Positions 1 through 6,519 are shown, counted from the stretch's first letter. The stretch is 14,267 nucleotides of DNA from Cyanobium sp. NIES-981 (GCA_945907085.1 CAMDSS010000025.1:1-14267); one strand, 5' to 3'. Made by a program: numbers and translations. The notes: a model not told the origin generated them from the letters alone.

Positions 1-150
1 TTCCTTGCCCAGCTCGCTCCCGGCCTGAACCTCGGCCCGGAGTAAATCCCCGGTCGAGAGGTGCAGCAAACCTTTGGCGGCGGCGAGTTGCTGGGCTTGG
101 GTGCCCTTTCCAGCCCCGGGAGGACCAAGGAATAGGAGGCGTTGCTTCAT
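1..150 (-). CDS. adk: Adenylate kinase, N-terminal part (runs off window)
   Basis: This is the first 50 codons of adenylate kinase, which interconverts ATP + AMP and 2 ADP in the cytoplasm. The ATG lies at 148-150 on the minus strand and the frame stays open to the window edge. Residues 1-7 form the first beta strand (MKQRLLF). They are followed by the P-loop GPPGAGKGTQA at about residues 9-19, and then by the conserved STGDLLRAE segment that begins the AMP-binding region. Invariant Lys and Gly of the P-loop are present. The gene follows secY by 55 bp, the usual secY-adk order of bacterial spc operons, so it is probably the last gene of this transcript visible here. The LID domain and catalytic arginines lie outside the window. 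I am sure of the family. Confidence 0.95.
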   Translation of the reverse strand, partial: MKQRLLFLGPPGAGKGTQAQQLAAAKGLLHLSTGDLLRAEVQAGSELGKE

Positions 151-185
151 GGCAGGAAGGAAAGGGACAGGACGGCAACGAAGGG

Positions 186-200
186 AGCCAAGAATTGGCT
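186..200. repeat. Perfect hairpin in the secY-adk spacer
   Basis: AGCCAA (186-191), a 3-nt loop GAA and TTGGCT (195-200) form a perfect 6-bp dyad just after the secY stop and before the adk start. On the minus strand it is not followed by a T-run, so it does not look like an intrinsic terminator. It could be an mRNA-processing or stabilising stem, or chance. Confidence 0.35.
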
Positions 201-205
201 GGCGC

Positions 206-1525
206 CTATTGGCGCACCATGCCTTCGTAGCGCTGGGAGATCACGTAGGTCTGGACTTGTTTGGCGGTGTCGATCGCCACACCCACCAGGATCAGCAAGG
301 ATGTGGCCCCAAGGCCCTGAAAGGTGCGCACCTGGGTCGCACCCTCAACGGCTGAGGGGATGATCGCCACAGCCCCAAGAAACACCCCGCCCAGCAGGGT
401 GAGACGGTTTTGAACGCCCCCGAGGTAGGTGGCTGTCGCTGAACCCGGCCTCACCCCAGGAATGGCTACGCCGCTGCGCTTGAGGTTGGTGGCGATGTCG
501 AGGGGGTTGACGGTGAGCGAGGCATAGAAAAAGCCGAACCCGCAGATCAGGCTGAAGAACACCAGGGCATAGAGCCAGGGGGTGCTGCTGTTCGGATTGA
601 GATAGCCCGCCAATTGGATCAGCAGGGGGTTGCGGGTGATGTTGGCAATCGTGAGCGGCAGAAACACCACGGCCGACGCAAAGATGATCGGCATCACACC
701 GCCCGCATTCAGCTTCAGGGGCAGGTAGCTCTGGCGTGCGGCCAGGAGGTTGGCACCACCCACCTGGCGCTTGGCGCTCACGATCGGAATCCGCCGGTTG
801 CCCTCCTGCACAAAGATGATCCCCACGATCGTTAGCAGGAAAACCACCACCAGCACCACGATTCCGCCCACGGTGCTGCGGTCACCGCTTTGGGCCAATT
901 CGATCGTGGATCCCAGGGCCTTGGGCAAGGTGGCCACGATGTTCACGAAGATCACCAGGGAGGCGCCCTGGCCGATGCCCCGCTCCGTAATCACCTCCGA
1001 GATCCACATCACCACCATCGAGCCGGTGACCAGGGCCAGGGCCGTTTGAATCACGAAGACGGTTTCCGACAGCCCTTCGGTGGCGTACTGCCTCAGGATC
1101 AAGGCGAAGACAATGCTCTGAAAGATTCCCCAGACCAGGGCGACATACCGGGTGATCTGGGCAATCTTGCGGCGTCCGGCCTCACCCTCATTTTTTTGGA
1201 GATCCTCCAGCTGGGGCAGGGCTGCGGTGAGCAGCTGGATGATGATCGAGGCGTTGATGAAGGGCAGGATCCCCAGGGCAAAGACGCCCAGGGTGGACAG
1301 CCCCCCGCCGGTGAAGATGTCCAGAAAGCCGATGAGCTGCCCCCCCTTGGAGAGGAAGTCGGCAAAGGCCACCCGGTCGATTCCCGGCATGGGGATGTAG
1401 ATCCCGAGCCGCACGACCAGGAGCAGTGCCAGGGTGGTGAGCACCCGGTCGCGCAGGCCTTTGGACTGAATCAGCTGGCTGAGGATTTCCCCGGCACTGG
1501 GGTTGCGACCCCGGCTAAGCAACAT
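206..1525 (-). CDS. secY: Protein translocase subunit SecY
   Basis: SecY is the pore subunit of the Sec translocon. With SecE/SecG and SecA, or with ribosomes, it moves proteins across or into the plasma and thylakoid membranes. The 439-residue product has ten hydrophobic segments, at roughly 28-45, 76-100, 125-145, 158-178, 186-202, 220-239, 277-297, 318-338, 373-392 and 405-425. The plug/TM2 signature runs over 74-98 (GGGLSTLGVFALGILPFINA). The ITERGIGQGASLVIF cytosolic loop is at about 179-193, and the conserved LNAGGVMPIIFA stretch is at 272-283. The GVRPG motif lies near 357-361. Length is normal for the family. The ATG at 1523-1525 has no obvious SD. The gene follows rplO as in most bacteria but is separated from it by 131 bp containing a terminator-like hairpin, so its expression may be set below that of the ribosomal genes. 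Confidence 0.98.
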   Translation of the reverse strand: MLLSRGRNPSAGEILSQLIQSKGLRDRVLTTLALLLVVRLGIYIPMPGIDRVAFADFLSKGGQLIGFLDIFTGGGLSTLGVFALGILPFINASIIIQLLTAALPQLEDLQKNEGEAGRRKIAQITRYVALVWGIFQSIVFALILRQYATEGLSETVFVIQTALALVTGSMVVMWISEVITERGIGQGASLVIFVNIVATLPKALGSTIELAQSGDRSTVGGIVVLVVVFLLTIVGIIFVQEGNRRIPIVSAKRQVGGANLLAARQSYLPLKLNAGGVMPIIFASAVVFLPLTIANITRNPLLIQLAGYLNPNSSTPWLYALVFFSLICGFGFFYASLTVNPLDIATNLKRSGVAIPGVRPGSATATYLGGVQNRLTLLGGVFLGAVAIIPSAVEGATQVRTFQGLGATSLLILVGVAIDTAKQVQTYVISQRYEGMVRQ

Positions 1526-1558
1526 GGTGAGTTGGGCGGGAGGGCGTGGATGGCACGC

Positions 1559-1612
1559 AAAAAAGCCGTCTGCTGAACCTAAGGGAATTGCCCCAGGTCA
1601 AGACAGACGGCT
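1559..1612 (-). terminator. Rho-independent terminator-like hairpin between rplO and secY
   Basis: Read on the minus strand, AGCCGTCTG (1612 to 1604) pairs perfectly with CAGACGGCT (1572 to 1564), and the stem runs into six T residues (1564 to 1559). The 31-nt loop contains a smaller nested stem: CCT/AGG and GGG/CCC between 1597-1591 and 1585-1578. A 9-bp GC-rich stem plus U-tract is the classic intrinsic terminator form. It sits after the rplO stop and about 35 nt before the secY start, so it would act inside the operon as a partial terminator or attenuator. The loop is long for a simple terminator. A segment upstream, CCTAAGG (1623 to 1617), can pair with CCTTAGG in the loop (1584 to 1578) and could compete. 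Confidence 0.7.
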
Positions 1613-1656
1613 CAGACCTTAGGCGGCAGGGGCCCCAGGGGTGTGCAGACAGGATT

Positions 1657-2109
1657 TCAGATGATTTCGCAGCTGCCGCCGGCGGCCTCGATCTTGGTGC
1701 GAGCGCTGGCGGTAAACGCGGAGGCCTGAATGGTGAGTTTCACCGTCAGGTCACCATTGCCGAGCACTTTCAAGGGGTGTTTCGGGCTGGTGACGAGGCC
1801 ATCTTTGACCAGTGAGTCGAGATTCACGGTGCTGCCGGCCTTGAGGTCGGCGAGCTTGGCCACGTTGATGATGGTGAACTCCTTGTGGTTCACCAGCTCA
1901 AAGTGCTTGAGCTTGGGGATGCGCCTGTAGAGGGGCATTTGGCCACCCTCAAAGCCAGGACGGGTGGGACTACCCGAACGGGACTTTTGACCACGCATGC
2001 CGAAACCGCAGCTTGCGCCTTGACCAGCGGCAATGCCACGGCCCTTACGCAGTTTGCGGCGCCGGGCGCCGGGGTTGGACTTGAGGGTTTGGAGATTGAG
2101 CGTTGTCAT
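1657..2109 (-). CDS. rplO: 50S ribosomal protein L15
   Basis: L15 is a late-assembling 50S protein that threads a long N-terminal extension into 23S rRNA. The 150-residue product has the Arg/Lys/Gly-rich N-terminal region at about 15-46, with KGRGIAAGQG and then GFGMRGQKSRSG. The C-terminal L15 signature lies at about 122-144 (VKLTIQASAFTASA and onward, ending EAAGG). Its start overlaps the rpsE regulatory context: the rpsE stop TGA continues as TGAGGT, an SD-like sequence 6 nt before the ATG, suggesting coupled translation. In many bacteria rpmD (L30) lies between rpsE and rplO. Here only 8 bp separate them, so L30 is absent at this site, as is known for cyanobacteria. Confidence 0.98.
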   Translation of the reverse strand: MTTLNLQTLKSNPGARRRKLRKGRGIAAGQGASCGFGMRGQKSRSGSPTRPGFEGGQMPLYRRIPKLKHFELVNHKEFTIINVAKLADLKAGSTVNLDSLVKDGLVTSPKHPLKVLGNGDLTVKLTIQASAFTASARTKIEAAGGSCEII

Positions 2110-2117
2110 GGGGAACC

Positions 2118-2777
2118 TCAGGAGTAAATCTGCTCGAGGGAGATGCCCCGCTCCTTGGCGGTCTCCTTGTGGGTGCGAAGGCCAGCCAGGGCCACCATTG
2201 CAGCGCGGGCGTTGTTCAGGGGTGTTTTAGACCCCAGGCGCTTGGCCAGCACGTTTTTGATCCCGGCCAGCTCGAGCACCGTGCGGATTGAACCACCCGC
2301 GATCACACCGGTACCCGGTGCGGCGGGACGGATCAACACACTGGCAGCACCATCGCGGCCATTGCTGAGGGTTGGGATGGAGCTCTGGCGGGTGAGCGGC
2401 ACCTTGACCAGATGCTTCTTGCCATCGGCGACGCCCTTGCGAACGGCTCCGATCACATCACCGGCTTTGCCGACGCCCACGCCCACTTGACCGCGCTCGT
2501 TGCCGACAACAACGATGGCGCGGAAGCTCATTTTCTTACCGCCTTTCACGGTTTTGGAGACGCGGCGAATTTGGATCACCCGCTCTTGCCATTCGGAGTC
2601 CCGTTCTTGACCCCGACGGTTGTCGCGGCCCCGGCCACCACCACGGCGGTCGCCGCCACGGTTGTCACCGCCCCGGCCACCACCGCCGCGACGCTCCTGC
2701 TGGCCATCGGCCGCGGCAGGAACATCCGAGGCAGCCGGAATGACGTTGGATTGAATCTGGTCGTTGGTTTCGGTCAT
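2118..2777 (-). CDS. rpsE: 30S ribosomal protein S5 with Arg/Gly-rich N-terminal extension
   Basis: S5 helps form the mRNA entry channel of the 30S subunit and affects decoding accuracy. The conserved protein starts near residue 60. The N-terminal dsRNA-binding-like domain covers about 63-128, with FRAIVVVGNERGQVGVGVGKA at 85-105. The C-terminal domain follows, with GTGVIAGGSIRTVLELAGI at 155-173. The product is 219 residues, against about 166 in E. coli. The extra part is an N-terminal tail: an Ala/Pro/Gln-rich stretch (1-27) and a Gly/Arg-rich stretch (28-57) of RGG and GGR motifs. The ATG at 2775-2777 is supported because the tail is open and lies correctly against the rplR stop 14 bp upstream. 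No good internal start fits better. Extended S5 tails occur in cyanobacteria; the RGG composition suggests extra RNA contact (inference). Confidence 0.97.
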   Translation of the reverse strand: MTETNDQIQSNVIPAASDVPAAADGQQERRGGGGRGGDNRGGDRRGGGRGRDNRRGQERDSEWQERVIQIRRVSKTVKGGKKMSFRAIVVVGNERGQVGVGVGKAGDVIGAVRKGVADGKKHLVKVPLTRQSSIPTLSNGRDGAASVLIRPAAPGTGVIAGGSIRTVLELAGIKNVLAKRLGSKTPLNNARAAMVALAGLRTHKETAKERGISLEQIYS

Positions 2778-2791
2778 GGTGAGAGCAGGGA

Positions 2792-3157
2792 TCAGAACTG
2801 AAGGCCCGCTTCCCGGGCGGCGTCAGCCAGGGCTTTCACCCGGCCGTGGTACAGGTTGCCGCCGCGATCGAAGACCACCTGCTGGATGCCCTTGGCAAGG
2901 GCGCGCTTGGCCACCATCTCACCGACGGCCACGGAGGCATCGCAGGTGGAGCTGGTTTGCAGATTGGTGCGCAGATCCTTGTCGAGGGTCGAGGCTGCGC
3001 AGAGGGTGTTCTGGGCAGCGTCGTCGATCAGCTGGGCGTAGATGTGATTGTTGGAACGGAACACGGCCAAACGGGGACGGTCGGCCGTGCCGGAGAGATG
3101 GCGACGCAGGCGGCGGTGACGCTTCTGGGTCTGCTGTTTGCGGGAAGTGGATGACAT
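2792..3157 (-). CDS. rplR: 50S ribosomal protein L18
   Basis: L18 binds 5S rRNA together with L5 and anchors it in the central protuberance. The 121-residue product has a basic N-terminal tail (RKQQTQKRHRRLRRHL, residues 6-21). The RPRLAVFRSNNHIYAQLIDD core follows at 27-46. The C-terminal FDRGGNLYHGRVKALADAAREAG signature is at about 96-118. Length is typical. It lies between rplF and rpsE in the standard spc order, with 32 bp to the rplF stop. Confidence 0.98.
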   Translation of the reverse strand: MSSTSRKQQTQKRHRRLRRHLSGTADRPRLAVFRSNNHIYAQLIDDAAQNTLCAASTLDKDLRTNLQTSSTCDASVAVGEMVAKRALAKGIQQVVFDRGGNLYHGRVKALADAAREAGLQF

Positions 3158-3189
3158 AGCGATACAGGGTAAGGGCGCGTAGGCAGACC

Positions 3190-3729
3190 TTATTTCTTAC
3201 CGGTCTTACCGGCCTTACGCAGGATGCGTTCACCCTCGTACTTGATGCCCTTGCCTTTGTAGGGCTCGGGGGGACGAATCGCACGCACCTTGGCAGCTTC
3301 GTTGCCGACGAGTTCCTTGTTGGCCCCGGAGACGAAGACGGTGGTGTTGCCTTCGACGGCGAAGGTGACGCCATCGGGGGGAACCATTTCCACCTGGTGG
3401 CTGTAGCCAGCACTCACCACAAGCTTTTTGCCTTGAACGGCGGCGCGGTAGCCCACGCCAACGATCTCGAGCTTGCGGCTGTAACCCTGGCTGACGCCTT
3501 CCACCATGTTGGCGACGAGCGTGCGGCAAAGACCATGGCGCTCACGGGAGCGTCGGGTTTCGCTGCTGGGGCTCACCACCAGGGTGTTGCCGTCCTGGGA
3601 GATTTGCACCCCTTCAGGAAGGGTGCGGCTGAGTTCGCCCTTCGGGCCCTTCACGGTGACGGCCAAGCCATTGAGGCTGACACTCACCTTGTCGGGGAGG
3701 GGAATCGGCGCTTTACCAATACGAGACAT
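3190..3729 (-). CDS. rplF: 50S ribosomal protein L6
   Basis: L6 sits at the base of the L7/L12 stalk near the sarcin-ricin loop and the factor-binding site. The 179-residue product starts MSRIGKAPIPLP, as in bacterial L6. It shows the two tandem L6 folds: about 1-80 with KGPKGELSRTLP, and about 83-170 with LEIVGVGYRA. It ends in the L6 signature PPEPYKGKGIKY at 153-164 and a basic tail. The start at 3727-3729 has a GGGAG purine run upstream. It lies 16 bp after rpsH. Length and order are normal. Confidence 0.98.
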   Translation of the reverse strand: MSRIGKAPIPLPDKVSVSLNGLAVTVKGPKGELSRTLPEGVQISQDGNTLVVSPSSETRRSRERHGLCRTLVANMVEGVSQGYSRKLEIVGVGYRAAVQGKKLVVSAGYSHQVEMVPPDGVTFAVEGNTTVFVSGANKELVGNEAAKVRAIRPPEPYKGKGIKYEGERILRKAGKTGKK

Positions 3730-3745
3730 GGATCAATCTCCCAGT

Positions 3746-4147
3746 TCAGTAGACGTAGCAGAGCACTTCGCCACCGACACCCTGTTTACGGGCGTCGCGG
3801 TCGCTCATTACTCCCTTTGAGGTGGAGATAATGGCCACTCCGAGGCCGCCCAGCACTTTGGGCAGCTGACGATTGTTCTTGTAAATGCGCAGGCCTGGCT
3901 TGCTCACCCGTTGCACGCAACGGATGGTGGGCTGGCGGTGCTTGCCGCTGTACTTCAGCTCGAGGACCAGATGCTTCATCACGCCTTCACCTTCTTCGGT
4001 GATGGCGGCGATAAAGCCTTCCTGTTGCAGCACGGTGGCGACATTACGCACCAGCCGTGAAGCGGGAATTTTCGTGGTCTCGTGACGTTTCTCACTCGCA
4101 TTGCGAATGCGGGTGAGCATGTCGGAAATTGGATCGTGATTGGCCAT
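3746..4147 (-). CDS. rpsH: 30S ribosomal protein S8
   Basis: S8 is a primary 16S rRNA-binding protein that organises the central domain; in E. coli it is also the translational repressor of the spc operon. The 133-residue product has the N-terminal DPISDMLTRIRNA motif (5-17). It also has the C-terminal signature STSKGVMSDRDARKQGVGGE (108-127) that forms the rRNA-binding surface. It directly follows rplE, with 19 bp between them. In many bacteria rpsN (S14) sits there, so S14 must be encoded elsewhere, the usual cyanobacterial case. Whether S8 feeds back on this operon cannot be told from the sequence alone. Confidence 0.98.
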   Translation of the reverse strand: MANHDPISDMLTRIRNASEKRHETTKIPASRLVRNVATVLQQEGFIAAITEEGEGVMKHLVLELKYSGKHRQPTIRCVQRVSKPGLRIYKNNRQLPKVLGGLGVAIISTSKGVMSDRDARKQGVGGEVLCYVY

Positions 4148-4166
4148 GGTCGGGTCCGAGGAGGGC

Positions 4167-4706
4167 TCAGTTGCTGCGGAACGGCATTCCCATCTCGCGG
4201 AGGAGGGCCCGGCCCTCTTCGTCGTTACGGGCGTTGGTCACGATGGTGACGTCCATCCCCCGGATGGCATCGATCTTGTCGAACGAAATTTCCGGGAAAA
4301 TGATTTGTTCGCGGATCCCCAGGGTGTAGTTCCCCCTGCCGTCGAAGCTCTTGGGGCTCACTCCGCGGAAATCGCGGATGCGGGGTAGAGCCAGGTTGAT
4401 CAGCCGCTCCAGGAAGGCGTACATCCGCTCGCCACGCAGGGTGACGGCGACGCCAATGGGCATGCCTTCGCGAATCTTGAAGGCCGCGATGGCCTTCTTG
4501 GCGCGGGTCACAATCACTTTTTGACCGGTGATTGTGGCCAGCTCCGCGATGGAGGCCTCGAGGGCCTTGGCATTTTGGGCCGCTTCACCAAGACCCCGGT
4601 TAACGGTGACTTTCATCACCTTCGGGACTTCGTGAATGTTGGAGAGATTGAGATCCTTAAGCAACTTTGGCTGGATCGTCTCCCGGTAGCGCTGTTTTAG
4701 AGACAT
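4167..4706 (-). CDS. rplE: 50S ribosomal protein L5
   Basis: L5 binds 5S rRNA in the central protuberance and contacts the 30S subunit and P-site tRNA. The 179-residue product contains the family signature at about 60-82 (GQKVIVTRAKKAIAAFKIRE), the LPRIRDFRGVSPKSFDGRGNYTLG block at 107-130, and the C-terminal GMDVTIVTNARNDEEGRALL at 150-169. Length matches the family. The ATG at 4704-4706 lacks an SD and is preceded by a pyrimidine-rich stretch and a hairpin (4727-4746). This is one of the few junctions in the operon without tight spacing, 97 bp from rplX. Confidence 0.98.
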   Translation of the reverse strand: MSLKQRYRETIQPKLLKDLNLSNIHEVPKVMKVTVNRGLGEAAQNAKALEASIAELATITGQKVIVTRAKKAIAAFKIREGMPIGVAVTLRGERMYAFLERLINLALPRIRDFRGVSPKSFDGRGNYTLGIREQIIFPEISFDKIDAIRGMDVTIVTNARNDEEGRALLREMGMPFRSN

Positions 4707-4726
4707 GACGGGGGAAGGGGAGTGCG

Positions 4727-4746
4727 CTTCTGGTCGGGGTCAGAAG
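4727..4746 (-). repeat. Hairpin in the rplX-rplE spacer, upstream of rplE
   Basis: CTTCTG (4727-4732), an 8-nt loop and CAGAAG (4741-4746) form a perfect 6-bp dyad that ends 20 nt before the rplE start. In the mRNA it lies in a 97-nt spacer that is strongly pyrimidine-rich and holds no gene. No T-run follows. It could be a translation-control stem for rplE or a processing site. Function is inferred only. Confidence 0.35.
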
Positions 4747-4803
4747 GCGGACAGGGATGAACGAAGAAGAAGTGGGAAAGGAGATGTAGAAGTGGACAGG
4801 AGA

Positions 4804-5160
4804 TCAGGCCAGGATTTCCCCAGTCTTTTTCAGGCGGCGCTGTTTCGTGCCGTCTTTCTCCACCACGATTGCGACGCGGCTAGCCACGTTTTTGGTGGTC
4901 GAATAGAGCATCACGTTGGAAGCATGGATGGATGCTTCTTCGGTGACGATCCGTCCGGTTTCGCCCTCTTGGGTGGGCTTGACGTGGCGGGTGCGAAGGT
5001 TGATTCCCTGCACCATCACGCGGTTTTCGTAGGGCAGAGTGCGGAGCACTTCGCCGGTTTTGCCCTTGTCCTTGCCGGAGATCACCTGAACGGTGTCACC
5101 TGTTTTGATGCGCATTTTGATGCGCACCTGGGGCTTGGCTTTCGGAGTAGCGGCGGCCAT
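4804..5160 (-). CDS. rplX: 50S ribosomal protein L24
   Basis: L24 initiates 50S assembly by binding 23S rRNA near its 5' end, at the rim of the peptide exit tunnel. The 118-residue product carries the KOW motif at about 20-46 (GDTVQVISGKDKGKTGEVL). The cyanobacterial/plastid-type RTRHVKPTQEGETGRIVTEE segment is at about 56-75. The start at 5158-5160 follows the rplN stop by one base. It is preceded by an unusually complete SD (5165-5174). The codons for RIKMRIKT are an exact tandem copy of a 12-bp unit (5103-5114 and 5115-5126). Length is normal for the group. Confidence 0.98.
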   Translation of the reverse strand: MAAATPKAKPQVRIKMRIKTGDTVQVISGKDKGKTGEVLRTLPYENRVMVQGINLRTRHVKPTQEGETGRIVTEEASIHASNVMLYSTTKNVASRVAIVVEKDGTKQRRLKKTGEILA

Positions 5161-5161
5161 T

Positions 5162-5527
5162 TCAGATCACCTCCGGAGCGAGGGACACAATCTTGGTGAA
5201 ATTGCGTTCCCGAAGTTCCCGGGCGACAGGGCCGAAGACCCTGGTGCCCTTCGGGTTGTTGTCACCCGAGAGGATCACCGCTGCGTTGTCGTCGAAGCGG
5301 ATCGAGTTGCCGGTTTCGCGACGCAGGGTGGCCTTGGTGCGAACCACCACGGCCTTCACCACATCGGATTTTTTGACGCCCATGTTGGGCATGGCGTCTT
5401 TGACGGCTGCCACGATCACGTCACCGACGTGGGCGTAGCGGCGGTTGGTACCCAGCACACGGATGCACTGGATGCGCTTGGCGCCACTGTTGTCAGCGAC
5501 GTTCAGATAGGTCTCTTGTTGAATCAT
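5162..5527 (-). CDS. rplN: 50S ribosomal protein L14
   Basis: L14 lies at the subunit interface, contributing to bridges with 16S rRNA and binding the silencing factor RsfS. The 121-residue product begins MIQQETYLNVADNSGAK and carries the VVVRTK (60-65) and IRFDDNAAVIL (76-86) blocks of the family signature. The reading frame stays open about 105 bp further upstream. I placed the start at 5525-5527 because it gives the conserved N-terminus and the usual length, and because a Shine-Dalgarno AGGAG lies 9 nt upstream. The preceding frame overlaps rpsQ. Confidence 0.98.
   Translation of the reverse strand: MIQQETYLNVADNSGAKRIQCIRVLGTNRRYAHVGDVIVAAVKDAMPNMGVKKSDVVKAVVVRTKATLRRETGNSIRFDDNAAVILSGDNNPKGTRVFGPVARELRERNFTKIVSLAPEVI
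5165..5174 (-). promoter_or_regulatory. Extended Shine-Dalgarno for rplX
   Basis: The mRNA strand reads GGAGGTGATC, a 10-nt perfect complement of the usual bacterial 16S rRNA 3' tail (GATCACCTCC). Nine bases separate GGAGG from the rplX ATG. It lies inside the last codons of rplN, so a terminating ribosome is delivered straight to the rplX start. Confidence 0.75.
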
Positions 5528-5536
5528 TGGGGTGCT

Positions 5537-5541
5537 CTCCT
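5537..5541 (-). promoter_or_regulatory. Shine-Dalgarno for rplN, fused to the rpsQ stop
   Basis: AGGAG begins with the last base of the rpsQ stop codon (TGA at 5543-5541) and is 9 nt from the rplN ATG. This decides the rplN start at 5527 and implies coupled termination and initiation. Confidence 0.75.
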
Positions 5542-5792
5542 CAACCGGCGGTGGTGTTGGTGAGAACCTCGGCCACGGTCCAGCGTTTGGTGCGGCTGAG
5601 GGGGCGGGTCTCGGTAATCCGAACCCGATCACCCACGTTGCAGCTATTGGCTTCGTCGTGGGCTTTGTAGCGGGTGGTGCGGCTGACCGTCTTTTGGTAG
5701 ATGGGGTGGGGGAAGCGGTTTTCGACCGCCACCACCACCGTTTTGTCCATCTTGTCGCTGACGACGGTGCCGACCCTTTCCTTGAGTGCCAT
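5541..5792 (-). CDS. rpsQ: 30S ribosomal protein S17
   Basis: S17 is a primary 16S rRNA-binding OB-fold protein of the 30S body. The 83-residue product has the N-terminal MALKERVGTVVSDKMDKTVVV strand and the signature GDRVRITETRPLSRTKRW at 54-71. Length is normal. It lies 17 bp after rpmC, and its stop codon is merged with the rplN ribosome-binding site. Confidence 0.98.
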   Translation of the reverse strand: MALKERVGTVVSDKMDKTVVVAVENRFPHPIYQKTVSRTTRYKAHDEANSCNVGDRVRITETRPLSRTKRWTVAEVLTNTTAG

Positions 5793-5809
5793 GGGACTAG
5801 AGGGGGGAA

Positions 5810-6034
5810 TCAGGAGGCTGAATCAGCCAGGGTGGCGGAGCGTTGCTGCTCCAGCTGAACCGTTTTCAGGTGGGCCAGCTTGATGCGGGCTTCCTTGAAA
5901 CGGTGCGGCTTTTCAAGCCGGCGCGTGGCCTGCTCGAAGCGAAGGGTGAACAGTTCGCGGCGGGTGGCGTTGATCTGCTCGGTGATCGCTTCGCCAGAGA
6001 GCTGACGCACTTCGGCAATGTTGGGACGGGCCAT
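5810..6034 (-). CDS. rpmC: 50S ribosomal protein L29
   Basis: L29 is a small helical-hairpin protein near the exit of the peptide tunnel, where with L23 it forms part of the docking site for trigger factor and SRP. The 74-residue product has the first helix at about 5-37 and the signature region KPHRFKEARIKLAHLKT at 42-58. It is a few residues longer than the E. coli protein (63), with a Ser/Ala-rich tail. The start lies 2 bp past the rplP stop, and GGAG in the end of rplP (6043-6046) serves as SD. Confidence 0.97.
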   Translation of the reverse strand: MARPNIAEVRQLSGEAITEQINATRRELFTLRFEQATRRLEKPHRFKEARIKLAHLKTVQLEQQRSATLADSAS

Positions 6035-6036
6035 GG

Positions 6037-6504
6037 TCAGGACTCCACTGCGACGGGTTGGTCAGAGGAAGCCAAGTCCGCATACTCCTGATCGCTCAGG
6101 GAGATGAACTTGGTTTTGATGGGCAGCTTGAACTGCGCCAGTCGCATGGCTTCCTTAGCGATTTCGGGAGTGATTTCAGCACCCCCCATCTCGAACAGGA
6201 TGCGACCGGGCTTAATCACCGCTACCCAGAACTCCGGGTTGCCTTTACCGGAACCCATGCGGGTTTCGGCGGCGCGCATGGTGACGGGCTTGTCGGGGAA
6301 GATCCGAATCCAGATCTTTCCGCCCCGCTTGACTTGGCGGGTCATGGCCCGGCGGCTGGCTTCGATTTGGCGGGATGTGATCCAGCCGCATTCTTGGGCC
6401 TGCAGGGCAAATTGCCCGAAGGCAATGGTGTTTCCGCGGGTAGCGGTGCCGCGCATACGGCCCCGCTGCTGCTTACGGAATTTGACGCGTTTTGGACTCA
6501 GCAT
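6037..6504 (-). CDS. rplP: 50S ribosomal protein L16
   Basis: L16 contacts the elbow of A-site tRNA and is a late 50S assembly factor. The 155-residue product starts MLSPKRVKFRKQQRGRMRG. It holds both L16 signatures, WIRIFPDKPVTMRAAETRMG (65-84) and RMGSGKGNPEFWVAVIKPG (82-100). The arginine in TRMGSGKG (residue 82) corresponds to the hydroxylated Arg81 of E. coli L16. The protein is longer than in E. coli (136) because of a C-terminal acidic tail (ending DLASSDQPVAVES), which seems lineage-specific. It follows rpsC by 15 bp. Confidence 0.98.
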   Translation of the reverse strand: MLSPKRVKFRKQQRGRMRGTATRGNTIAFGQFALQAQECGWITSRQIEASRRAMTRQVKRGGKIWIRIFPDKPVTMRAAETRMGSGKGNPEFWVAVIKPGRILFEMGGAEITPEIAKEAMRLAQFKLPIKTKFISLSDQEYADLASSDQPVAVES

Positions 6505-6519
6505 GATTCGGCCTCCTGA

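Noticed and set aside
890..1576. 228-codon plus-strand frame opposite secY
   Set aside because: It is rich in Gly, Asp and His as expected from the antisense of a membrane protein gene. The secY assignment on the other strand is certain.
2610..2700. Repetitive GGTGG/CGG-rich tract that resembles a repeat array
   Set aside because: It is the in-frame Arg/Gly-rich tail of rpsE, not a separate repeat element or CRISPR.
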